A stretch of 64,000 bases of DNA from NCBI GenBank assembly GCA_963769745.1, contig CAVYNB010000017.1:124001-188000 (forward strand), written 5' to 3'. The notes under the pieces were generated by a model, which worked only from the letters and a program-made list of their open reading frames with translations, had not been told where the DNA came from and did not search any database. A program made the translations under genes and the position numbers. The stretch's first letter is position 1. Every line of letters starts with the position of its first letter. The DNA comes from JALORV01 sp963769745. Its GTDB lineage: Bacteria; Pseudomonadota; Gammaproteobacteria; Burkholderiales; Burkholderiaceae_F. Positions 29,813 to 35,881 of this stretch are shown here, piece after piece.

Positions 29813-30748
29813 ATGACATCGAACCATCCGGCCGTAGCGCTACCGCCGACGATGCACGTCTTCGAGCGTGGCTGGCTGTCATCGAACAATATCCTGTTCC
29901 TCGACGACGACCGCAGCGCGACGCTGGTCGACACCGGCTATGTCAGCCATCGTGAGCAGACACTGGCCCTGGTGCAGAGCCAGCTCGCGGGTCGACGGCT
30001 GACGCGCATCCTCAACACGCACCTGCATTCGGACCACTGCGGAGGCAATGCCTACCTGCAGCAAGCCACCGGCGCACGGCTCGCCATTCCTCCGGGGCTT
30101 GCAGACGCGGTGGAACACTGGGACGAGGAGTTGCTGACTTTCCGCGCGACCGGCCAGGACTGCGCTCGCTTCCGGCACGACGACGTGCTCGAACCTGGCA
30201 CCGCATGGCGTCTGGGCGAGCGTGACTGGCAGGTCCTGGCAGCACCCGGTCACGATCCGCACTCGATCATGCTGTGGAACCCTGTCGATCGCATACTGAT
30301 CTCGGCGGACGCGCTGTGGCAGCACGGCTTCGGCGGAATCTTTCCGGAGATCGAAGGCGAGTCAGGCTTCGCCGAGCAGGCCGCCATGCTCGAGCTGATC
30401 GCCCGCCTTGCTCCGCGCCTCGTCATCCCGGGCCATGGGGCACCGTTCACCGACGTCGACGCTGCGCTGGGACGGGCTCACCAGCGGCTGGCCGCGCTCT
30501 CGGCGGACCCGGCGCGCAATGCACGACAGGTGGCCAAGGCATTGATCAAGTTCTACCTGCTCGACGTGCGCTCGCTGTCGCTGGAGGCGCTGATACGGCA
30601 CCTGAGCGGTGCGCGCTATTTCAACGTGATCAACGAGCGCTACTTCCGCGTTCCATTCGACCAGCTAATCGAGCGCAGCGTGCACGAGCTGGTCGCGGTC
30701 GGGGCGGCGGAGTGTCACGACGGTGTGGTTGCCAACCGGGACGGCTGA
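29813..30748 (+). CDS. MBL-fold metallo-hydrolase
   Basis: A 311-residue metallo-beta-lactamase-fold protein. THLHSDHCGG supplies His70, His72, Asp74 and His75, and later GHDPHSIML, SADALWQHG and VIPGHGAPF supply the remaining metal ligands, so two metals should bind. The C-terminal helical part (about 225-300) is longer than in glyoxalase II and resembles the uncharacterised hydrolases often near beta-oxidation genes. Cytosolic; substrate unknown, not a resistance gene as far as can be seen. A hairpin follows the stop. Confidence 0.85.
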   Translation: MTSNHPAVALPPTMHVFERGWLSSNNILFLDDDRSATLVDTGYVSHREQTLALVQSQLAGRRLTRILNTHLHSDHCGGNAYLQQATGARLAIPPGLADAVEHWDEELLTFRATGQDCARFRHDDVLEPGTAWRLGERDWQVLAAPGHDPHSIMLWNPVDRILISADALWQHGFGGIFPEIEGESGFAEQAAMLELIARLAPRLVIPGHGAPFTDVDAALGRAHQRLAALSADPARNARQVAKALIKFYLLDVRSLSLEALIRHLSGARYFNVINERYFRVPFDQLIERSVHELVAVGAAECHDGVVANRDG

Positions 30749-30753
30749 AACGT

Positions 30754-30776
30754 GCGACCCGCTGTTAGCGGGGTCG
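30754..30776 (+). terminator. Hairpin after the MBL gene
   Basis: GCGACCC-GC and GCGGGGTCG pair around TGTTA with one bulge, beginning five bases after the stop codon. It is weak in the T tract, so this is a tentative terminator. Confidence 0.4.
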
Positions 30777-30835
30777 AGTCCTGCCGTGAAGTGTGTCTAA
30801 GCGGTCGCGCGGCGATCCGGATGCTGGCCTGCCCG

Positions 30836-30946
30836 CTAAATGCAGACGGCGGTGGCAAGCACGACCAGTACGACCACTGACCAGATGCCGGTGAACAGCG
30901 GGAGGTCCCCGATTGGAACGAGACGGTCGTCGTCGGCCTGATTCAT
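30836..30946 (-). CDS. Small single-span membrane protein (36 aa), unknown function
   Basis: From ATG 30946 it encodes a 36-residue peptide: a polar N-terminus (MNQADDDRLVPIGDLP) and one membrane helix (FTGIWSVVVLVVLATAVCI), stop TAG. GGAGGG sits 4-5 bases upstream of the ATG, a very strong ribosome-binding site, which is the main reason for the call. The open frame continues upstream to 31144 but with Arg/Ser-rich, unlikely sequence. It resembles the tiny regulatory or accessory membrane peptides found with respiratory complexes, yet no partner gene is adjacent. Confidence 0.55.
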   Translation of the reverse strand: MNQADDDRLVPIGDLPLFTGIWSVVVLVVLATAVCI

Positions 30947-31282
30947 GTTGCCCTCCAGGATGAGGTGAAAAGGAAGAAAAAAGTAAAGGGGGCAGACGAG
31001 ACGACGCGCGGCTGAAGTTGAAGGAGAGGGACTGAGGGAAAGTCGCAAGGGTGTTGCCCTCCCCAGGATGCAGGTGGCACCCCTGAACGAAGTATCGGAA
31101 GGTCCACGCCGGATGTTTATCGTCCTGACAGACGAATGCGCCATGTTCGCCCGTTGACTACGACGCGCACGCGTGGACTAGCGCATGGAGGATTCGCTCA
31201 AGTCCGGGCGCTAGCGTTAGGAACGGCGACTATGGACGCTCGGGGATCGGCCGGTCCAGCACTTGAAGGGATGCCTCCATGA
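30947..31282. other. Gene-poor intergenic stretch before the tandem repeat
   Basis: No convincing coding sequence on either strand. It contains a purine/AAGG-rich leader upstream of the small membrane peptide (AGGAAGAAAAAAGTAAAGG on the plus strand), which should be part of that gene's promoter region, and nothing else I can name. Confidence 0.4.
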
Positions 31283-31532
31283 CCGCGTCCATGCTTGCTC
31301 AGAGTCAGTCCACAGGAAAGCAAGCGCTCACCTGTTGAGCTGGTCACGGGCGCAAGTTCGTCACGGTCCCGATGCGGCCGGCCTCGACACGGGAGCGGTC
31401 GACACGCCCGCGTCCATGCTTGCTCAGATTCAGTCTCCAGGAAAGCAAGTGCTCACCTGTTGAGCTGGTCACGGGCGCAAGTTCGTCATGGTCCGATGCG
31501 GCAGGCCTCGACACAGGATCAGCGACCACGCC
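31283..31532. repeat. Tandem direct repeat, two copies of about 125 bp
   Basis: Two adjacent copies begin CCGCGTCCATGCTTGCTCAG at 31283 and 31408 and share blocks such as GCTCACCTGTTGAGCTGG, GGGCGCAAGTTCGTCA and GGCCTCGACAC, with about a dozen differences, one single-base gap, and a less similar end. No spacer lies between them. No complete open frame runs through them that looks like a protein, and no transposase or att site is next to them. The origin is unknown. Confidence 0.8.
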
Positions 31533-31714
31533 AAACAGACGTCTGCGCGCCGTGGCGGTCAGTAACCACATCGCCGAACCCAACGGCACCGTATGCCCAT
31601 CGGCGTAGGCCAAATGCCGCGACGAATACGTCGTCCGATGAATGGTGAGGCTGCGCGCTCGAGCCCAGCATGGCAGTGCGTCGATGTCGACGCGAACCGA
31701 CACCGGAGCTCGCC

Positions 31715-31996
31715 ATGCAACCAGCACGACTCGATTCGACTTCAGACCCTTCTGCCCGTCGCAACATTCGTCGACCCGCCATCACCGTTTTCGTCGGACT
31801 GATCGCGCTTGCGATCGCTACGGCGGTCGTCGTCGACCCCACCGGCGGGCGCTCCTCCGCCGGGAGCGACGCCACCTACTCGAGCCTCGCCAGCCCTACC
31901 GCAGCCACGACGACGGCCAGCGACGCCGCAACGCCGCGCTTCGAGCGCTCGGATGAGCCGGCCATCGAGGACTCTGTGAACGCTCACGGCGGCTGA
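31715..31996 (+). CDS. Hypothetical single-span membrane protein
   Basis: An open frame of 93 residues from ATG 31715: a polar start, one hydrophobic segment (PAITVFVGLIALAIATAVVV, about residues 22-41), and a Ser/Thr/Ala-rich acidic tail. No ribosome-binding site is clear and no homologue is recognised. The hydrophobic core favours a real protein, but the surrounding region is otherwise non-coding, so this may be a chance frame. Confidence 0.4.
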   Translation: MQPARLDSTSDPSARRNIRRPAITVFVGLIALAIATAVVVDPTGGRSSAGSDATYSSLASPTAATTTASDAATPRFERSDEPAIEDSVNAHGG

Positions 31997-32292
31997 GCTG
32001 CGGCCACACCGCGGCTCGCAGTCCGGCAGCCCCGCCGGACCGTCACGACAGCCGCTGTATCGCGTCGACCCCTGCGGCGCGACCTCGGGTTGCGAGGCGC
32101 GCGTCGCATGCGGCCCAGGCAGGCCGCTCGCCAGGTACGACGGGTCTTAGATATTTGTGGGCCATCGGCGGCTAGCCTGTGAGGCTGTGCGCAGGGTGAA
32201 GGACGGCACGGCTCACCCCGCCTGCGTTGCTAAAGTCCGGGTTCGAACACGATTCGGACCGGGGCCGCATGGGGCCATCGGCCAATGCCCAC
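31997..32292 (+). other. Intergenic region and structured leader upstream of mobB
   Basis: No gene is seen. Between 32170 and 32255 there are three stems on the plus strand: AGCCT-GTG-AGGCT (32174-32186), CGCAGG-GTGA...TCAC-CCG-CCTGCG (about 32190-32226) and GTCCG...CGGAC near 32234-32259. Three consecutive stems just before a Mo-cofactor gene suggest a structured 5' untranslated region. I could not match it to a known riboswitch. Confidence 0.35.
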
Positions 32293-32787
32293 ATGAAAGT
32301 TTTCGGTTTCGCCGGTTGGTCCGGCAGCGGCAAGACCGTGCTGATCGAACGCATCATTCCGCTGCTGACCGGTCGCGGACTCGAAGTGTCTCTGATCAAG
32401 CGGGCGCATCACGAGTTCGACGTCGACGTGCCGGGCAAGGACTCCTACCGCCATCGGCGGGCAGGATGTCGGGAGGTGCTGCTGTCGTCCAGCGCACGCT
32501 GGGCACATATGCACGAGCTGCGGGGCGCGCCTGAGCAGACGCTGCAGCAGTTGATCGACCGCATTTCCCCTTGCGACCTGCTGCTGGTGGAAGGCTTCAA
32601 GCGGGAAGCCATCCCGAAGATGGAAATTTTCCGCCGCGACAACAACAAGGCCTCGCTGCATACCCACGATCCGCACATCGTCGCGGTGGCCGCCGACTGT
32701 CGCTTCGAAACGGCGCTGCCGCAGTTCGAACTCGACGACGCGGCGGGCATCGCCGACTTCGTGTGCACGTTCAACCGGTTGGGATAG
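32293..32787 (+). CDS. mobB: Molybdopterin-guanine dinucleotide biosynthesis protein MobB
   Basis: A 164-residue GTP-binding protein. The N-terminus MKVFGFAGWSGSGKT contains the P-loop (8-15), then IKRAHHEFDVDVPGKDSYRHR and LLLVEGFKREAIPKMEIFR, all typical of MobB. It assists MobA in attaching GMP to molybdopterin to make the bis-MGD form used by formate dehydrogenase. I start at ATG 32293, as MobB usually begins just before the P-loop strand; an in-frame ATG at 32269 would add eight residues. Confidence 0.9.
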   Translation: MKVFGFAGWSGSGKTVLIERIIPLLTGRGLEVSLIKRAHHEFDVDVPGKDSYRHRRAGCREVLLSSSARWAHMHELRGAPEQTLQQLIDRISPCDLLLVEGFKREAIPKMEIFRRDNNKASLHTHDPHIVAVAADCRFETALPQFELDDAAGIADFVCTFNRLG

Positions 32788-32817
32788 CGCGGCGCATCGC
32801 CCACCTGGCAGTTGCAC

Positions 32818-33423
32818 ATGAAGAACCCGCCCGCTGCCGATCGACCTGAGCCGGCCGATGTCCTGCAGCACCTGTCGTCGCGCTATTCGGTCAGCCCGAA
32901 GCATCTCGGTGCCCCCGCCCCTGGGCGCGCTGAACTGCTCCGCGCCGCCGCACTGGCTCTGCGCGCGCCCGACCACGAGGCGCTACGACCTTATCGGTTC
33001 GTGCACATCGATGCAGGTCAGCGCACGACGCTGGGCGAGCTGTATGCGCGCGGCGCACAGCGCCGCGGCTGCGACGACGCTGACGTGCAGCGGGCCCGTG
33101 AGCGCGCCACCAACGGCCCATGCCTGCTGGCATTGATCGGCTGCATCCACGACGGTGAACTCGGCGTGCCGGCGCAGGAACAGTGGCTGTGCATAGGCGC
33201 AGCGTTGATGAATTTCCTGAATGCGCTGCACCTGATGGGATATGGTGCCAAGGTCCTAAGCGGTGCCTCGATCCACGACAGGGATGTGCAGCAGGCTTTC
33301 TGTGCGCCGGGCGAAACCTTGCTCTGCTGGATCGTGACAGGAACACCGACGCGCTCCGCACATTCGCGCTACTCGGATGACGCGGCCTCAATTCTCAGTG
33401 ACTGGGACGGCAGCAACCGGTAG
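32818..33423 (+). CDS. Nitroreductase family protein
   Basis: A 201-residue FMN-dependent oxidoreductase of the NfsB/YdjA type, starting at ATG 32818 (a TTG at 32812 is also open). SSRYSVSPKHLGAPAPG is the N-terminal FMN-binding arginine segment, EALRPYRFVHID is the conserved PWRF-like block, and AQEQWLCIGAALMNFLNALHLMGYGAKVLSG is the conserved central helix. It reduces quinones or nitro compounds with NAD(P)H. Link to the neighbouring Mo-cofactor genes is not obvious. A bidirectional terminator follows. Confidence 0.87.
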   Translation: MKNPPAADRPEPADVLQHLSSRYSVSPKHLGAPAPGRAELLRAAALALRAPDHEALRPYRFVHIDAGQRTTLGELYARGAQRRGCDDADVQRARERATNGPCLLALIGCIHDGELGVPAQEQWLCIGAALMNFLNALHLMGYGAKVLSGASIHDRDVQQAFCAPGETLLCWIVTGTPTRSAHSRYSDDAASILSDWDGSNR

Positions 33424-33488
33424 GCCGCCTCATGCGTACGCCAGGCGGCAGGCGTTTCACGTATCAAACCCGAAGTGGCCACTGAAAA

Positions 33489-33514
33489 CAAAAGCGCCCC
33501 GCGGGGCGCTTTTG
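33489..33514. terminator. Bidirectional Rho-independent terminator
   Basis: The sequence is a near-perfect palindrome: CAAAAGCGCCCC GC GGGGCGCTTTTG, 12-bp arms with A-rich and T-rich flanks on the two sides. It separates the convergent nitroreductase and FDH-operon genes and can work in both directions. Confidence 0.85.
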
Positions 33515-33532
33515 ATTGGACGCGACCGATCG

Positions 33533-33907
33533 CTACTTCTTGGCGGCCGGCGCGGCAGGCTGTGCCGGAGCAGCGGCAGGTTTGGCCGGAGCAGCAGCAG
33601 GTTGCGCAGGGGCAGCGGCCGCCACCGGAGTCGCGGCCGGCGGCACGAACGGACCGGGATTGACGCAGGCCGGCGTTGCCTCCGGCGTATAGACCTTGCC
33701 ACTCGCCTTCTGCTGCTGGACATACGCGTCCGCGACCTTGGCCTGCGACATGCACAGCGTATAGGCGTCGACCTTGCCGGCGTGCGCCGCCTTTGCCGCA
33801 TTCATTGCCGCCGCCGCCTGCTGTTCAGGCGTGGGTGCCGGCAACTTGGCCAATCCGACCGCGGAAAAAGCCAGCCCGCAAACGGCGATGATGATGTGCT
33901 TCAGCAT
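33533..33907 (-). CDS. Secreted Ala/Pro-rich small protein at the end of the FDH operon
   Basis: A 124-residue protein with a clear signal peptide (MLKHIIIAVCGLAFSAVGLA) and a mature region starting near KLPAPTP. A folded part (about 20-85) has two cysteines (TLCMSQAK and PACVNPG), followed by a low-complexity tail of Ala/Pro/Gln/Lys ending APAKK. It is the last gene of the minus-strand FDH operon, 17 bases after the cytochrome subunit. I know no family for it; a periplasmic FDH accessory or cell-wall-associated factor is possible. Confidence 0.65.
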   Translation of the reverse strand: MLKHIIIAVCGLAFSAVGLAKLPAPTPEQQAAAAMNAAKAAHAGKVDAYTLCMSQAKVADAYVQQQKASGKVYTPEATPACVNPGPFVPPAATPVAAAAPAQPAAAPAKPAAAPAQPAAPAAKK

Positions 33908-33923
33908 GACTCCCCCGATGACA

Positions 33924-34985
33924 TTACTTGTCTGCTAGCAGGACCGCGCGGCGGATGGGTTCGGGCACAGCGGCCTCGGACACCATCGGACTCTCAGCCA
34001 CCTTGCCCGCCTTCACGTCGTTGTACCAGAGCTCGTGATGATGCTTGGCCCACTCGGCCGTGACGTACCCGTCGCGCATCGCGCGGTAAGCCCCCTTCAT
34101 GCCGATCGTGCCGAGGTAGATGTGCACGGCGGCCATGGCAATGGCGAAGTACGCGGCCACCATGTGGATGACGTTGAAGGTCTGCATCGTCGCGCGCGAC
34201 TGGCCGAAGTTCGGGAAGTTGAGTACCAGACCCGAGATGATCAGCACCGGGGTGAGACCGACCAGAAGGAGCCAGAAAACCAGCTTCTCCCCGCCGTTGA
34301 ACTTGCCCGAGGGGTACTCGTGGCCGGTCAGGTTGCCGACGATCTTGGTGAGCCAGACAAAGTCCTGCTTGTTGAGCCAGTTGTAGGGCAGGTATCGGAT
34401 GAACATCCACACCACACCGACGATCAGGACCGGCCCGATGAAGTTGTGCACGTTCTTCGCGGCCGCTGCCAGCCAGGAGTAAAGACCGTGTCCGAGGATC
34501 GGGAGCAGCAGTACCTTGCCGAAGGTGAGGATCAGCCCGGTGATGGCCAGGATGACCCAGACGATGGCCATGGTCCAGTGCGCGTACCGATCCGCAGGGC
34601 GAAAGCGCTGGATCATCGACTTCGATCCGGTCTCGCCGACGGCGATCGAGCCGCGCATCGCGTAGAAGCCGCCCAGCGACAGCACGGCCAGTGCAAGTAT
34701 CAGCCCGCCAATCAGAGATACCGGTGCGCGCGCCTGCCTCCAGGTCTCGCCGCGCGACTGGATCAGCACTCCCTGGTCCGGCGCTGCGCCGACCTGAGTG
34801 AATCCCGGGTCGCCATCGCGCACCTCGCGCCAGACCGGGGCATTGTTGTAAGGCTGCGCAATATTTTGCTGTACCTGCTGGCGCGCGGAATCCTGCTGCT
34901 GTGGAGTCGCGGGTTGCGCAGCCGCGGTGGCAGCAAAGGCCAGCACGACAGCCGCCAATCCGGCCCGCCACGTGGTGATCGTCAT
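33924..34985 (-). CDS. fdnI: Formate dehydrogenase cytochrome b (gamma) subunit
   Basis: A 353-residue protein. An N-terminal signal and Gln-rich periplasmic segment (about 1-75) precede one TM helix (about 90-110) and then the four-helix cytochrome b561-like core: RPADRYAHWTMAIVWVILAITGLILTFG, GHGLYSWLAAAAKNVHNFIGPV and NVIHMVAAYFAIAMAAVHIYLGTIG, with histidines for two hemes b and the quinone site. It passes electrons from FdhB to the quinone pool. Betaproteobacterial FDH gamma subunits are of this size, longer than E. coli FdnI. Confidence 0.9.
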   Translation of the reverse strand: MTITTWRAGLAAVVLAFAATAAAQPATPQQQDSARQQVQQNIAQPYNNAPVWREVRDGDPGFTQVGAAPDQGVLIQSRGETWRQARAPVSLIGGLILALAVLSLGGFYAMRGSIAVGETGSKSMIQRFRPADRYAHWTMAIVWVILAITGLILTFGKVLLLPILGHGLYSWLAAAAKNVHNFIGPVLIVGVVWMFIRYLPYNWLNKQDFVWLTKIVGNLTGHEYPSGKFNGGEKLVFWLLLVGLTPVLIISGLVLNFPNFGQSRATMQTFNVIHMVAAYFAIAMAAVHIYLGTIGMKGAYRAMRDGYVTAEWAKHHHELWYNDVKAGKVAESPMVSEAAVPEPIRRAVLLADK

Positions 34986-34995
34986 GAGACCGCTC

Positions 34996-35223
34996 CTACT
35001 TCATGCGCGTGTAATCGTTCTGGGCCTGCGCGCGTGCCTGCAGGGCCGCTTCCCATTCCGCCTGCTTGCCCGCGTACTGCGGCGAGTCCCACGGCGCAGC
35101 GACCGGCGCGCCGGAGTACTTGCCCGGCTCGTAGGCGGTCACCTTGTTTTCACCGCAGGCCGACAGTCCAAGAGCCAGTGCGAGCGCGGCCAGCACCGCC
35201 GCGGGTCTGGTGCACTTGCGCAT
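34996..35223 (-). CDS. Small lipoprotein in the FDH operon, unknown function
   Basis: A 75-residue protein from ATG 35223, with lipobox LGLSAC (Cys about 23) after a hydrophobic helix. The mature part (GENKVTAYEPGKYSG ... AEWEAALQARAQAQNDYTRMK) is short, charged and helical. Its ATG shares one base with the FdhB stop (TGATG), so it is translationally coupled to fdhB. It may help hold the periplasmic FDH at the membrane; this is inference. Confidence 0.7.
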   Translation of the reverse strand: MRKCTRPAAVLAALALALGLSACGENKVTAYEPGKYSGAPVAAPWDSPQYAGKQAEWEAALQARAQAQNDYTRMK

Positions 35224-35849
35224 CACTTCTTCCCTTCCGTCGCCGCCGGAGCCGCCCCACCCTTGGGCGGTCCGTACGCCGTCGCCCAACCGATGACTTC
35301 GGAGCCCTTGCCACGCACCGTCACGCGCTCGCGGAAGATATTGGCGATGACCTCGCCATCACCGGCGAGCAGCGCTTTGGTGGAGCACATCTCGGCGCAC
35401 AGCGGCAGCTTGCCCTCGGCAATGCGGTTCTGGCCGTACTTGTTGTATTGAACTTCTTCACTGCCCTTGCCGGGTCCACCCTGGCAGAAGGTGCACTTGT
35501 CCATCTTGCCGCGCGCACCAAAGGCACCCGCCTGCGGAAACTGCGGCGCACCGAAGGGGCAGGCATACAGGCAGTAACCGCAACCGATGCACTGGTCCTT
35601 GTCGTGCAGCACGACGCCGTCTTCGCTGCGGACAAAGCAGTCGACCGGGCATACCGCCATGCACGGCGCATCGGAGCAGTGCATGCAGGCGACCGAGACC
35701 GAGCGCTCTCCAGGTACACCGTCGTTGAGAGTAACGACGCGCCGGCGGTTCACACCCCAGGGCACTTCGTTCGCGTTCTTGCAGGCCGTGACACAGCCGT
35801 TGCATTCGATGCAGCGGTTGGCATCACAGATGAACTTCATGCGGGCCAT
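35223..35849 (-). CDS. fdhB: Formate dehydrogenase iron-sulfur (beta) subunit
   Basis: A 208-residue ferredoxin subunit beginning MARMKFICDANRC, with an AAGGAG box upstream of ATG 35849. Cysteines form four ferredoxin clusters: CDANRCIECNGCVTACKN, CMHCSDAPCMAVCP, CIGCGYCLYACPFG, and CTFCQGG...LCAEMCSTKA. These carry electrons from the catalytic subunit to the cytochrome. It lacks the membrane anchor helix seen at the end of E. coli FdnH, so it should be a soluble part of the exported complex. The DUF-lipoprotein follows. Confidence 0.93.
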   Translation of the reverse strand: MARMKFICDANRCIECNGCVTACKNANEVPWGVNRRRVVTLNDGVPGERSVSVACMHCSDAPCMAVCPVDCFVRSEDGVVLHDKDQCIGCGYCLYACPFGAPQFPQAGAFGARGKMDKCTFCQGGPGKGSEEVQYNKYGQNRIAEGKLPLCAEMCSTKALLAGDGEVIANIFRERVTVRGKGSEVIGWATAYGPPKGGAAPAATEGKK

Positions 35850-35881
35850 CGTGAGTCTCCTTGTTTCGTTCTCGAGGCCTC

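Noticed and set aside
30836..31144. The longer 102-residue version of the small membrane protein
   Set aside because: The extra N-terminus is Arg/Ser-rich and lacks a ribosome-binding site, while ATG 30946 has GGAGGG directly upstream.
31283..31532. CRISPR array
   Set aside because: Only two long adjacent copies without spacers and no cas genes.
31344..31727. A 127-codon minus frame over the tandem repeat
   Set aside because: The frame follows the repeat only by chance; composition is not protein-like and no ribosome-binding site is seen.
32234..32260. GGGTTCGAAC resembling a tRNA T-loop
   Set aside because: The flanks do not form a T-stem and no acceptor, D or anticodon arms fit around it.
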